Positions 17,553 through 26,195 of a stretch of DNA of 64,000 bases are shown here, in pieces. The notes under the pieces are model-generated. The model saw only the letters and a list, made by a program, of their open reading frames with translations. It was not told where the DNA came from and did not search any database. Position 1 is the stretch's first letter, and the number at the start of each line of letters is the position of its first letter. The translations under genes and the position numbers were made by a program. The stretch spans positions 248,001 through 312,000 of the forward strand of contig NZ_JAODWD010000005.1 of the NCBI RefSeq assembly GCF_025345615.1. The letters run 5' to 3'. The stretch is from Mycobacterium deserti (GTDB lineage Bacteria > Actinomycetota > Actinomycetes > Mycobacteriales > Mycobacteriaceae).

Positions 17553-18323
17553 TCACATGCGGCGCAGGTATCCGTTGAAGCTGAACGTGCCGTTGTAACC
17601 CCACAGGTCGGTGAACCGGGTGTCGACCTTGTAGTCGTTGCCGTGGCTGGTGACGAAACGTTCGAGGTCCTGATACTTGTCGATCATGAACGCCGTGTCC
17701 TCGACGATCAGGTAGTCGCCCGGTCGGAGGTGCGGGTGGAAGTGTTCCAGCATCGCATGGGTGTTGACGTGCGCATCCTCGATCAACAGCCAGGGATGAG
17801 GCAGGTCGAGCCACGGCCCGTTGAAGGTGTCGGGCTTCATGCAGTCGGCCTGCACGAACTGGATCCGCGGGTGTCCCACGACCACCCGGGAGATGTCGAT
17901 GTCGAAGGACACGATCTGCGACTCGACACCGAAGTCTTCGAGCAGGTCGACCATCCACAGCGCGCTGCCGCCCATATAGCTGCCCAGTTCCAGCACCGTC
18001 GCCGGCTTGAGCTCGTCGAGCAACAACGGCACAAGGGCCAGGTCGTAGGGGTCCTTGATGTTGGGCACCCCTTTCCAGTGGATCAGCGGCTCCTGGTCGT
18101 CGGCCCAGTCCTCACCCCACAGGAGATCCCCCCATTTGGCGGCCTGGTTGCGCCGCAGCATCTGACGCGACAGCGCAATATCGGTCGCCCAGGTGCGGTC
18201 GGCGAAATCAGCAAATCGCTGTCCGTTTTGCTGCGCCCCGAGCACCTTGCGGGTGGCCGCACGGCCGGACGAGACCAGTGTGTCGATGGCTGTGAACGCT
18301 TTTCGTGTGATTACTCCCCGCAT
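17553..18323 (-). CDS. CmcI/rhamnosyl O-methyltransferase family protein
   Basis: 256 residues of the RMNT_CmcI family (cephalosporin hydroxylase-like, rhamnosyl O-methyltransferase), SAM-dependent enzymes that methylate sugar hydroxyls in mycobacterial glycolipids. The SAM-binding motif I is 'VLELGSYMGGSALW', followed by 'IVSFDIDI' and the metal-binding-like 'LLIEDAHVNTH' and 'YLIVEDTAF'. The ATG at 18323 is chosen because the longer frame to 18398 would overlap the start of the divergent PH-domain gene. Position at the end of the polysaccharide region suggests it methylates a sugar of that polymer or of a glycolipid (inference). It is not present between birA and the PH-domain gene in M. 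tuberculosis. Confidence 0.8.
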   Translation of the reverse strand: MRGVITRKAFTAIDTLVSSGRAATRKVLGAQQNGQRFADFADRTWATDIALSRQMLRRNQAAKWGDLLWGEDWADDQEPLIHWKGVPNIKDPYDLALVPLLLDELKPATVLELGSYMGGSALWMVDLLEDFGVESQIVSFDIDISRVVVGHPRIQFVQADCMKPDTFNGPWLDLPHPWLLIEDAHVNTHAMLEHFHPHLRPGDYLIVEDTAFMIDKYQDLERFVTSHGNDYKVDTRFTDLWGYNGTFSFNGYLRRM

Positions 18324-18396
18324 GGACACACCATAGGACAGAGGTTGCGGTCTTTGCTCCAACGCCCCCCGCCGGTGTGCCGCTAGGGTCTTGGCC

Positions 18397-18915
18397 ATGG
18401 GTTATCCGGACAACGTGCTCGCCGCCGACGAGCAGGTGGTGCTGCACCGCCATCCGCATTGGAAGCGCCTGCTCGGGCCGATCCTGATCCTGCTGGTCGT
18501 CACCGCGCTCGCGGCGTTCGGCGCGGGCTACGTCAACCAGACGGGTTGGGAAGCAGGCGCCCGCAACGTGGTGATGCTCGTGATCGCGGCGATTTGGCTG
18601 CTGATCGTCGGCTGGTTGACGGTCTGGCCGTTCCTCAACTGGTGGACCACGCATTTCGTGATCACCGACCGCCGGGTGATGTTCCGCCATGGGCTGCTGA
18701 CGAGGTCCGGCATCGACATTCCGCTGGCGCGGATCAACAGTGTGGAGTTTCGCCACGGCCTACTGGACCGCCTGTTGCGCACCGGCACGCTCATCATCGA
18801 ATCAGCGGCGCAGGATCCTCTGGAATTCAGCGACATCCCGCGGGTGGAGCGCGTCCACTCGCTGCTGTATCACGAGGTCTTCGACACGTTGGATTCGGAG
18901 GAGTCGCCAAGCTGA
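18397..18915 (+). CDS. PH-domain (bPH2) membrane protein, Rv3278c-like
   Basis: 172 residues: two membrane segments at about 26-46 and 57-80, then a bacterial pleckstrin-homology-like domain. That domain begins 'THFVITDRRVMFRHGLLTR' and includes 'IPLARINSVEF', the family signature. Function unknown; such proteins are often membrane-associated and stress-linked. ATG 18397 is preferred over an in-frame TTG at 18391. Its 3' end overlaps the convergent GtrA-family gene by 46 bases. Conserved neighbour of birA in mycobacteria, here separated from it by two accessory genes. Confidence 0.85.
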   Translation: MGYPDNVLAADEQVVLHRHPHWKRLLGPILILLVVTALAAFGAGYVNQTGWEAGARNVVMLVIAAIWLLIVGWLTVWPFLNWWTTHFVITDRRVMFRHGLLTRSGIDIPLARINSVEFRHGLLDRLLRTGTLIIESAAQDPLEFSDIPRVERVHSLLYHEVFDTLDSEESPS

Positions 18916-19547
18916 GCCAACCGCCTGGCCCGGCGGGTCGGGCGGCGCAGCGGCGTGACGTTGGCGGCGTCAGCGCCGCGCAGGCGCGCGTCGTGTTGAT
19001 CCTCGAGCACCTCGGCGATGCCCCCTGCGGTCAGGGACTCGATGGCCTTGTCGGGGTTGCGGCCGAACTCGTCGGGGAACACCCAGCGACGGAACGCCCA
19101 GAACCGGAACGCCATCTGCAGCAGGTTGCCGATGATGTAGGCGGCGACGAAGTCGGCGATGTTCTCCACCGTCAGGCTGACTTCGGGGACTCTCAACATC
19201 AACACGTAGCTGGAGAACCACAGCGGCGCCATGCAGATCAGCACGCCGACACCGCTGAAACCGAAGAACAGCAGCGCTTCGTGGTGCCGCTCACGGCCGC
19301 CGCGGTCGCGGAAGCTCCATTCGCGGTTGAGGATGTAGGACGCGATCACCGCGACGATGCCCGCGATGATTTTCGCCGTCACCGGTTTGGGCTCCAGCAC
19401 GGTGAGCTTGAGCGTGTAAAAGACCGCCGAATCGATGACAAACGTCGTCGCGCCGACGATCGCGAACTTGATCAGCTCGTGATGTCGTTCGAAGTACGGC
19501 CGGATCGGCCGCGGCAGCCGCGCGATCGTGGCATCGGTGAAGGACAC
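18870..19547 (-). CDS. GtrA family membrane protein, Rv3277-like
   Basis: 225 residues with four membrane segments between about residues 22 and 150, then a basic cytoplasmic tail. 'LIKFAIVGATTFVIDSAVFY' and 'YILNREWSFRDR' are the GtrA-family signatures. GtrA-type proteins are thought to help flip polyprenyl-linked sugars for cell-surface glycans. GTG 19547 ('VSFTDATIARL') is taken as start because it matches the usual beginning in mycobacteria; the frame extends further upstream without support. Divergent from purK, with a 142-base shared upstream region. Confidence 0.82.
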   Translation of the reverse strand: MSFTDATIARLPRPIRPYFERHHELIKFAIVGATTFVIDSAVFYTLKLTVLEPKPVTAKIIAGIVAVIASYILNREWSFRDRGGRERHHEALLFFGFSGVGVLICMAPLWFSSYVLMLRVPEVSLTVENIADFVAAYIIGNLLQMAFRFWAFRRWVFPDEFGRNPDKAIESLTAGGIAEVLEDQHDARLRGADAANVTPLRRPTRRARRLAQLGDSSESNVSKTS

Positions 19548-19689
19548 AACAGCGCAGTGTACGTAAATTGGCCATGCCACGCGTACCCGTGCAGGTCGCA
19601 GCCGGTAAACCTGCATGCCGCGGTCATGACAACATAAGCGGGTGCCACGCAACCCCAGCGCGCGCTCCGGCGGACGAAAGGAGCCCGAC

Positions 19690-20889
19690 ATGCCCGTGGT
19701 GACCATGATCGGGGGCGGGCAACTGGCCAGGATGACCCACCAGGCCGCGATCGCGCTGGGCCAGACCCTGCGGGTGCTGGCCGCCAGTCCCGACGATCCG
19801 GCCGCCCAGGTCACCCCCGATGTGGTGCTCGGCGCCCACACCGACCTCGACGCGCTGCGCCGGGCCGCCGCGGGCGCGGATGCCCTGACATTCGACCACG
19901 AGCACGTGCCCACCGAACTCCTCGAGAAGCTGATCGCCGACGGGGTGAACGTCGCCCCGCCGCCGACGGCGCTGATACACGCCCAGGACAAGTTGGTGAT
20001 GCGGCGCCGCCTCGAGGCGATGGGCGCCCCGGTGCCCCGCTTCGCACGCGTCACCGACGTGGCCGACGTGGACGCGTTCGCCGCGCGCGTCGACCGTCCG
20101 CTCGTGGTCAAGACGGTCCGCGGCGGATACGACGGTCGCGGCGTCACCCTGACCGACGACGTGGCCGAGGCCCGCGCCGTCGCCACGCGCTACCTTGCCG
20201 ACGGCGCCGACGTGCTCGTCGAGGAGAAGGTGGACATGCGGCGGGAACTGGCCGTGCTGGTGGCGCGGTCGCCGTTCGGCCAGGGGGCGATCTGGCCGGT
20301 GGTGCACACCGTTCAGCGCAACGGCATTTGCGTCGAGGCGATTGCGCCTGCCCCCGGCCTGGACCCCGAACTCCGCGACGCCGCAAGCAGATTGGGGCTG
20401 CAACTGGCCGGTGAGCTCGGTGTGGTGGGAGTGCTGGCCGTCGAGCTGTTCGAGACGGTGGACGGCGCGCTGATGGTCAACGAGCTCGCGATGCGCCCGC
20501 ACAACTCCGGCCACTGGACCATGGACGGCGCACGCACCAGCCAGTTCGAACAGCACCTTCGCGCGGTGCTCGACTATCCACTCGGCGACACCTCAGTGAT
20601 CGCGCCGGTTACGGTAATGGCCAATGTGCTTGGCGCGCAGCGAATTCCGTCGATGAGTATGGACGAACGGGTGCACCACCTGTTCGCCAGGATGCCCGAA
20701 GCCAAAGTTCATCTCTACGGCAAGGGCGAGCGGCCCGGCCGCAAGATCGGCCACGTCAACGTCCTCGGTGCCGCCGGGGGGTCGGTCGAGGACCAGGCGT
20801 ACGTCGCCGACGTCCGTGAGCGCGCGGTGCGGGCGGCGCACTGGTTGTCACATGCCGAATGGACCGACGGATGGAGTGAACATGGCTAG
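19690..20889 (+). CDS. purK: N5-carboxyaminoimidazole ribonucleotide synthase
   Basis: 399 residues of the ATP-grasp enzyme that converts AIR, ATP and bicarbonate to N5-CAIR in purine synthesis. 'MIGGGQLARM' opens the N-terminal domain, 'VKTVRGGYDGRGV' is in the ATP-grasp region, and 'VNELAMRPHNSGHWT' is the conserved metal/ATP-binding block. ATG 19690 follows GAAAGGAG at good spacing. It overlaps purE by 8 bases, so the two consecutive enzymes of the pathway are co-translated. Confidence 0.96.
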   Translation: MPVVTMIGGGQLARMTHQAAIALGQTLRVLAASPDDPAAQVTPDVVLGAHTDLDALRRAAAGADALTFDHEHVPTELLEKLIADGVNVAPPPTALIHAQDKLVMRRRLEAMGAPVPRFARVTDVADVDAFAARVDRPLVVKTVRGGYDGRGVTLTDDVAEARAVATRYLADGADVLVEEKVDMRRELAVLVARSPFGQGAIWPVVHTVQRNGICVEAIAPAPGLDPELRDAASRLGLQLAGELGVVGVLAVELFETVDGALMVNELAMRPHNSGHWTMDGARTSQFEQHLRAVLDYPLGDTSVIAPVTVMANVLGAQRIPSMSMDERVHHLFARMPEAKVHLYGKGERPGRKIGHVNVLGAAGGSVEDQAYVADVRERAVRAAHWLSHAEWTDGWSEHG

Positions 20890-21391
20890 CGCGCCCCAAC
20901 CCCGGGTCGGCGTGATCATGGGCAGCGACAGCGACTGGGCGGTCATGGAGGACGCCGCGCACGCACTGGCCGAGTTCGACGTGCCGTTCGAGGTCGGCGT
21001 GGTCTCGGCGCACCGCACGCCTGACCGCATGCTCGACTACGCGCGCAGCGCCGCGGGGCGCGGTATCGAGGTGGTCATCGCCGGGGCGGGCGGCGCCGCG
21101 CATCTGCCCGGCATGGTCGCGTCGGCCACCGCGCTTCCGGTGATCGGGGTGCCGGTGCCGCTGGCCAAGCTCGACGGGCTCGACTCTCTGCTGTCGATCG
21201 TGCAGATGCCCGCCGGGGTTCCGGTGGCGACGGTGTCGATCGGCGGGGCCCGCAATGCCGGCTTGCTCGCGGTGCGCATCCTCGGCGCATCGGACGCTGC
21301 GCTGCGCGCACGCATGGAGGAGTTCCAGTCCGGGCTTGCCGCAATGGTGCTGGAGAAGGACGCTGCGCTGCGCAACCGACTGCTCGGGTAA
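20882..21391 (+). CDS. purE: N5-carboxyaminoimidazole ribonucleotide mutase
   Basis: 169 residues, class I PurE. It shifts the carboxyl group of N5-CAIR to give CAIR, the step after PurK. Motifs are 'GSDSDW', 'SAHRTPDR' with the catalytic His, and 'GAGGAAHLPGMVA'. ATG 20882 has GGAG 5 bases upstream; an in-frame GTG at 20876 is possible. Followed after 28 bases by the acyl-CoA dehydrogenase gene, as in other mycobacteria. Confidence 0.96.
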   Translation: MASAPQPRVGVIMGSDSDWAVMEDAAHALAEFDVPFEVGVVSAHRTPDRMLDYARSAAGRGIEVVIAGAGGAAHLPGMVASATALPVIGVPVPLAKLDGLDSLLSIVQMPAGVPVATVSIGGARNAGLLAVRILGASDAALRARMEEFQSGLAAMVLEKDAALRNRLLG

Positions 21392-21419
21392 AGTTACCGG
21401 CGAGTAGCGAGGAGTATGA

Positions 21420-22583
21420 ATGTCGATCGGTGACCCGTCGTTTGATGCGTTTGCGCTGTCCGACGAGCACAGGGAGTTGCGCGCGGTGCTGCGTGACCTG
21501 TGCGAGAAGGAGATCGCGCCCCACGCGGCCGATGTCGACGAGAAGGCGCGCTACACCGACGAAGCGCTGACGGCGCTGACCGCATCGGGAATGGCCGCCA
21601 TCCACATCCCCGAGGAGTACGGCGGCCAGGGTGGCGACTCGATCGCCGCCTGCCTGGTGATCGAAGAGGTCGCCCGGGTGTGCGCGTCGTCGTCGCTCAT
21701 CCCGATCTGCAACAAGCTGGGCACCATGGGCCTGCTGTTGCGTGGCTCGGAAGAGTTGAAGAAGCAGGTTCTGCCGTCGATCGCGGCGGGCGAGGCCGTC
21801 GCGTCGTACGCGCTCTCGGAGCGCGAGGCCGGCAGCGACGCCGCGTCGATGCGGACCCGCGCCCGCGCCGAGGGTGACGAGTGGGTGCTCAACGGCGCCA
21901 AGTGCTGGATCTCCAACGGCGGGCATTCCACGTGGTACACGGTGATGGCGGTGACCGATCCGGACAAGGGCGCCAACGGCATCTCCGCGTTCGTGGTGCA
22001 CAAGGACGATCCCGGCTTCACCGTCGGGGCCAAGGAGAAGAAGCTGGGCATCAAGGGCTCACCGACCACGGAGTTGTACTTCGAGGACTGCCGCATTCCG
22101 GGTGACCGGATCATCGGTGACCCGGGCACCGGCTTCAAGACGGCGCTGGCCACGCTGGACCACACCCGGCCGACGATCGGTGCGCAGGCGGTGGGCATCG
22201 CCCAGGGCGCGCTGGACGCGTCGATCGCCTACGTCAAGGAGCGCAAGCAGTTCGGTAAGCCCATCGGTGACTTCCAGGCCGTGCAGTTCATGGTCGCCGA
22301 CATGGCGATGAAGCTCGAAGCGGCGCGCCTGATGGTGTACACCGCTGCGGCGCGCGCCGAGCGCAACGAGCCGAACCTCGGTTTCATCTCCTCGGCGTCG
22401 AAGTGCTTCGCCTCCGACGTCGCGATGGAGGTGACCACGGACGCGGTTCAGCTGTTCGGCGGCTACGGCTACACCACTGACTTCCCGGTCGAGCGGTTCA
22501 TGCGCGACGCGAAGATCACCCAGATCTACGAGGGCACGAATCAGATTCAGCGCGTGGTGATGTCGCGCGCGCTAATGCGCTGA
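21420..22583 (+). CDS. fadE25: Acyl-CoA dehydrogenase
   Basis: 387 residues, the usual length for a short/medium-chain FAD-dependent acyl-CoA dehydrogenase, the first oxidation step of beta-oxidation or branched-chain catabolism. It shows 'YALSEREAGSDAASM' (flavin/substrate loop) and 'CWISNGGHSTWYTV'. The C-terminal 'QLFGGYGYTTDFPVERFMRDAKI' is followed by 'YEGTNQIQR', which normally carries the catalytic Glu. Position after purE matches fadE25 (Rv3274c). ATG start behind GGAG. Its last 12 bases overlap the convergent acyl carrier protein gene. Confidence 0.93.
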   Translation: MSIGDPSFDAFALSDEHRELRAVLRDLCEKEIAPHAADVDEKARYTDEALTALTASGMAAIHIPEEYGGQGGDSIAACLVIEEVARVCASSSLIPICNKLGTMGLLLRGSEELKKQVLPSIAAGEAVASYALSEREAGSDAASMRTRARAEGDEWVLNGAKCWISNGGHSTWYTVMAVTDPDKGANGISAFVVHKDDPGFTVGAKEKKLGIKGSPTTELYFEDCRIPGDRIIGDPGTGFKTALATLDHTRPTIGAQAVGIAQGALDASIAYVKERKQFGKPIGDFQAVQFMVADMAMKLEAARLMVYTAAARAERNEPNLGFISSASKCFASDVAMEVTTDAVQLFGGYGYTTDFPVERFMRDAKITQIYEGTNQIQRVVMSRALMR

Positions 22584-22838
22584 CGCGTCGCCGTCCCGCA
22601 GCCGCTGGTAGAGGTTCTTCAACGCATCCATGCTCGTGGTGTCGGGGACCCGCGCTGCCTTGACGGCCACGCCCTCGCCCAGCTCTTCGTCGAAGATGCC
22701 GAGGGTCACCAACACCGACAGCGAGTCCAGATAGCCGTCGCCGAGCAGGTCCTGCGATGCGTCGACCTCGTCTTCTTCGAAGCTGTAGAAGACACGGTCG
22801 AGCAGGCGTTGGCGCATTTGTTCCCATGCGACGGCCAC
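22572..22838 (-). CDS. Acyl carrier protein-like protein
   Basis: 88 residues, acidic, with the carrier-protein signature 'DGYLDSLSVL'. Ser39 is the expected phosphopantetheine attachment site. It lies 31 bases downstream of the AMP-ligase gene on the same strand and is probably in one transcript with it. The ligase may load an acyl or amino acid onto this carrier (inference). It is a stand-alone discrete carrier, not the fatty-acid-synthase AcpM. The pair occupies a position where M. tuberculosis has unrelated genes. Confidence 0.82.
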   Translation of the reverse strand: MAVAWEQMRQRLLDRVFYSFEEDEVDASQDLLGDGYLDSLSVLVTLGIFDEELGEGVAVKAARVPDTTSMDALKNLYQRLRDGDASAH

Positions 22839-22869
22839 GTGGTGGTACCTCTTCTCGTCTGAAGCTGGG

Positions 22870-24072
22870 CTACAGCTTTCCGGACTCGGGCAGCGAAGCG
22901 ATGTCGATGACCTCGATCAGCATGGCGGACGCGGCGCTGCCGACGTCGGCGGCCAGCGCCTTGCGCACCCGCCGTTCGATGGTGGGGTCGGGCGTCTCGG
23001 TGAGTACCCGGATGGACGGCTGCTGACCGTAGACGGCGTGCTCGGTCGCCGACACCCGGCAGTCCAGGACGCCCGCGACATCGCGCACGAGATCGCGCAG
23101 ATGAGACAACGCGAATCTGCTGCCGAGGAAGTTCACGTCGGGCGCGTCCCGGCCGGCGACGTGCACGTGGCCATTTGCTGCCAGAGAGCCGACGTCGCCG
23201 GTGGGCCACCACTGCGGTGGTGTCTGCTCTTCTCCGCCGCCGACGTGGAAGTAGGACGACATCTGATACGGGCTCGCGACCTCGACCTTGCCCGGTGCGC
23301 CCGGCGCATCGGCACCGGCGATCCGGACCCGCACACCCGAGAGTGGTTTGCCGACATCGCCTTCGCGGAAGTCGGACAACGGGGATCTGCCGATCGAGAT
23401 GCGTGGCCCGAGTTCGGCCTGCCCGTACATGTTGACGACGGTGGCGCCGGGGAACGTGGGCCGTAGGTTGGCCGCCATCGACTCGGTGAAAGGCCCGCCG
23501 GCAAAGATCAATTCGAGCGGTCCGTCGAACGTCCACTGCGAGTCCTGCGCCAACAGAAATGACTGGTGCGGCACCAGGTACACCGACGAGTTGGGTCGCA
23601 GCGCATTGCGGAAGTCCGTCCAGGCATCAAGCGACACAGGTGCGGGCACAAACCGCACCGGCACACCGGCGAGCAGATGGCTGTGCACGATCGACATCCC
23701 GTACGCCAGACGCGGGTTCACCAGCGCGATGTATTCGCGATGGCGGTCCAGCGGAATACTTTCCGCGATCGCGGTGGCGCAGTTCTTGATCGCGTCCTTG
23801 GTGTACCGCACCATTTTCGGTTCGCCGGTGGTGCCGGACGTTTCGATGACCAATTCCTCGCGCGCCGAGGCCTTGTCGCCGGGGAGCTTCTCCAGAACAG
23901 TCGCGCAGTCGGTGACAAACCACCCGGCCAGTCCAGGGTGGGACCGGACGAGCTCGAACCGCGCGGGCGACACGACGATGACCGAACTCTCGTCCCGAAA
24001 TGCACGCAGGTATCGCGCAATCACGTCGTGCGACTCGGTCAGCGCGTGCGACACGGTCGACGAGTTCGTCAA
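22870..24072 (-). CDS. AMP-dependent synthetase/ligase (ANL superfamily), discrete
   Basis: About 400 residues, shorter than common acyl-CoA ligases (500-550). The ATP/AMP-binding loop is 'ETSGTTGEPKMV' (about 77-88). 'MYGQAELGPRI' fits motif A5, 'WWPTGDVGSL' A7 and 'AGRDAPDVNFLGSRF' the A8 hinge. The protein stops at 'LPESGKL', so the A10 lysine is the second-last residue. TTG 24072 is chosen for the AGGAG 8 bases upstream; the frame is open further up. It is predicted to activate a carboxylic acid and load it onto the adjacent carrier protein. Substrate not predictable by eye. Confidence 0.82.
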   Translation of the reverse strand: MTNSSTVSHALTESHDVIARYLRAFRDESSVIVVSPARFELVRSHPGLAGWFVTDCATVLEKLPGDKASAREELVIETSGTTGEPKMVRYTKDAIKNCATAIAESIPLDRHREYIALVNPRLAYGMSIVHSHLLAGVPVRFVPAPVSLDAWTDFRNALRPNSSVYLVPHQSFLLAQDSQWTFDGPLELIFAGGPFTESMAANLRPTFPGATVVNMYGQAELGPRISIGRSPLSDFREGDVGKPLSGVRVRIAGADAPGAPGKVEVASPYQMSSYFHVGGGEEQTPPQWWPTGDVGSLAANGHVHVAGRDAPDVNFLGSRFALSHLRDLVRDVAGVLDCRVSATEHAVYGQQPSIRVLTETPDPTIERRVRKALAADVGSAASAMLIEVIDIASLPESGKL

Positions 24073-24234
24073 AAACCCTTCTCCTGTTCCGTCGCGGCGG
24101 ATGTCGATGCTATCGCAGCGCAGGTTGCTGAGCGGCGTTGACGGGTCGCGCGCACAGCCGTGCTGAACAGCTGGTTGACTTGCGCGGTGGGGACGAGTCC
24201 GAGACGACGACTTGGTCGCGGTGACGCCGAGCCG

Positions 24235-25482
24235 ATGAGGCCCGTCGACGCGATGTGGCACTGGCTGTCGACGAAGTTCGACACCGACCAGTTCCTCGTA
24301 TACGCGTTCGCCGGCGCTCCGCCATCACTCGATGCGGCCATCGAGGAGGTGCTGCAACGGGCCGCCGACTGTCGCGACTTCGGGCTGCGGATCCGGCGGC
24401 GCAACTTCGATCTGCGTTTCCCGGCGTGGACCGCGGCACCGATCGGCACCGAGCAGGTCGTCGTCCACTCACTCGAGCACCCCACCTGGCAGCGGGTTCT
24501 CGACGAGCTGACGGGCCTGATGACCCGACAACTCGACCCGCACGAGGTGGCCTGGCGGCTGCACGTGTTTTCCGGAGTCAGCGACGTGCCGCACAGTTGC
24601 GGCCCGTCGACCGTCGTCGTCCTGCAGATCACCCACGCGCTCGGCGACGGCACCAGGACTGCGGCACTGGCCGGTCGGCTGTTCGGGCGAGCCACCGGGC
24701 CGAAGCCGGTCGTGCCACACGAGGGCGGTCACCGGGTCCGCCGCATCGTGGAGGCCTACCGCGCGCAGAAGCAGCTTGCCCGGGACACCGAATCGGGTTC
24801 GGTGCCTGCCCCGCGACCGCCGGTGCCCGCGCTGAGCACCAACCGTGAGCCGACGGGCTCCAGCGTGCTGCGCACCGTGGCCTGCCGCCCCGACGAGCTT
24901 CCGGGCCCGACGGTTCTGGTGGGCGCGCTCATCGCGGTATCCGAAGCGCTGTCGGGCCATCTTCGTGAGCGCGGCGAGGACGTCTCCCAGCTCACCGCGG
25001 ACGTCGCCATCGCCAAAGCCGGAAAACCGCGCGCCCGCAACCACTTCGACACCACCGCCATCGGCCTCTATCCCGACGCGGTATCGAACGACGAACGCTA
25101 CCAACGGATCGTCGGCGACCTGATGGACGTCCGGCGCCGCAATGCGCATCCCGCCTTCGCCGCTCATGACATCGGTTTCGACGCGATCCCGTCGATTGTC
25201 CGACGCACGGGCATCTGGCGTCTGCGCGCCGACCCGGAATCAACGACGGTCGGCGCCAACACGGTGGTCTCGAGCGTGGATCGCGGCGCTGCCGACCTGA
25301 GCTTCGGCGGGTGTCCGGTCCTGCTGACATCCTCCTACCCCTCGCTGATGCCGATGATGGGTTTGACGCACGGGGTGCACCGCATCGGTCAGACGGTGGC
25401 GGTGAGCGTGCACACCACACAGTCGGTGATCTCCGATGTCGACGGCTACCTGGACCGCCTCACCCACGCACTGCATTCCTGA
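24235..25482 (+). CDS. Condensation/WS-DGAT-like acyltransferase
   Basis: About 415 residues related to the wax synthase/condensation-domain fold. The catalytic motif is 'ITHALGDGTRTAA', an HxxxDG with His134 and Asp138; the first His of the common HHxxxDG is Thr. The start 'MRPVDAM' resembles the beginning of mycobacterial WS/DGAT proteins, so ATG 24235 is preferred over upstream in-frame codons from 24160. It is divergent from the AMP-ligase/carrier pair, which could supply the activated acyl group (inference). Such enzymes join acyl groups to alcohols or amines; the acceptor is unknown. Confidence 0.7.
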   Translation: MRPVDAMWHWLSTKFDTDQFLVYAFAGAPPSLDAAIEEVLQRAADCRDFGLRIRRRNFDLRFPAWTAAPIGTEQVVVHSLEHPTWQRVLDELTGLMTRQLDPHEVAWRLHVFSGVSDVPHSCGPSTVVVLQITHALGDGTRTAALAGRLFGRATGPKPVVPHEGGHRVRRIVEAYRAQKQLARDTESGSVPAPRPPVPALSTNREPTGSSVLRTVACRPDELPGPTVLVGALIAVSEALSGHLRERGEDVSQLTADVAIAKAGKPRARNHFDTTAIGLYPDAVSNDERYQRIVGDLMDVRRRNAHPAFAAHDIGFDAIPSIVRRTGIWRLRADPESTTVGANTVVSSVDRGAADLSFGGCPVLLTSSYPSLMPMMGLTHGVHRIGQTVAVSVHTTQSVISDVDGYLDRLTHALHS

Positions 25483-25488
25483 TCCGAG

Positions 25489-26193
25489 CTAGCCGCGGGT
25501 GACCTTCTCCGTCTGCCTACGGCGATCCTGGGCCGCCTCATCGGGATTGGCAACCTGCACAAGGGATGCGCCGACGGCGAAGATCGCCAGCAGGTTGTCG
25601 GTGAGCTCGTCGGCAGTGCTCCATGAAGCGCTCGACAGCACGCGGTCGCGGCCGGTGACACCCTGAGCTTCGGCGGATTGCCGCGCGCCGGTGAGCACTT
25701 CGTCGACGGACCGGCCGTCCAATGCGGTACCGGGGTGGCGTTCGGGGACGATCTGGTCGCCGTGCACCCGCACCGCAGTCGCGTAATCCGTTACGCCCAC
25801 AGGCAGATCGGGGACGGACTTGCCGAACGGGTCCAGCGACAGCACGGCGACCTCACCCATGCCGACAGCCTCGTCGGCGTCGGCCAGCCGGTCGACGGTG
25901 CACAGCGCGACGTCGGCGGTCTCACCGCCGAGGACCACCTCCGCGCCGATCCACCAGACGCCGAACAACACCGCCGCGGTCTGCCAGTGCGCGGGTAAGA
26001 GCACCGCGACCCGGCTCGACGGCCCGGCGCCCAACTCGTCTCGCAACAGGTTCGCGGTCTTGGCCGCCCAGTTCGCCAGAGTGGCCGTGGACAATTCGAT
26101 GCGCTCGCCCGAGGCGTCGTCGTAATAGGTGATACGCGGCCCCGCGGGATCGGACGCCATCAGCGGGTCGAGGATCGCCGAACTGACCGTCAC
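25489..26193 (-). CDS. TIGR03089 family protein, Rv3268-like
   Basis: 234 residues. 'AGPRITYYDDASGERIELS' and 'LANWAAKTANLLRDELG' resemble the beginning of AMP-binding enzymes, but the ATP-binding loop and later motifs are absent. It looks like a truncated, non-catalytic relative of acyl-CoA synthetases and is kept across mycobacteria next to lcp1. GTG 26193 lies 2 bases after the lcp1 stop; GTG 26208, overlapping that stop, is an alternative. Function unknown. Its 3' end is 6 bases from the convergent acyltransferase gene. Confidence 0.8.
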   Translation of the reverse strand: MTVSSAILDPLMASDPAGPRITYYDDASGERIELSTATLANWAAKTANLLRDELGAGPSSRVAVLLPAHWQTAAVLFGVWWIGAEVVLGGETADVALCTVDRLADADEAVGMGEVAVLSLDPFGKSVPDLPVGVTDYATAVRVHGDQIVPERHPGTALDGRSVDEVLTGARQSAEAQGVTGRDRVLSSASWSTADELTDNLLAIFAVGASLVQVANPDEAAQDRRRQTEKVTRG

Positions 26194-26195
26194 GA

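Noticed and set aside
24160..24234. N-terminal extension of the acyltransferase at 24235.
   Set aside because: The extra 25 residues are basic and low in complexity and have no ribosome site; the family-like start is 'MRPVDAM'.
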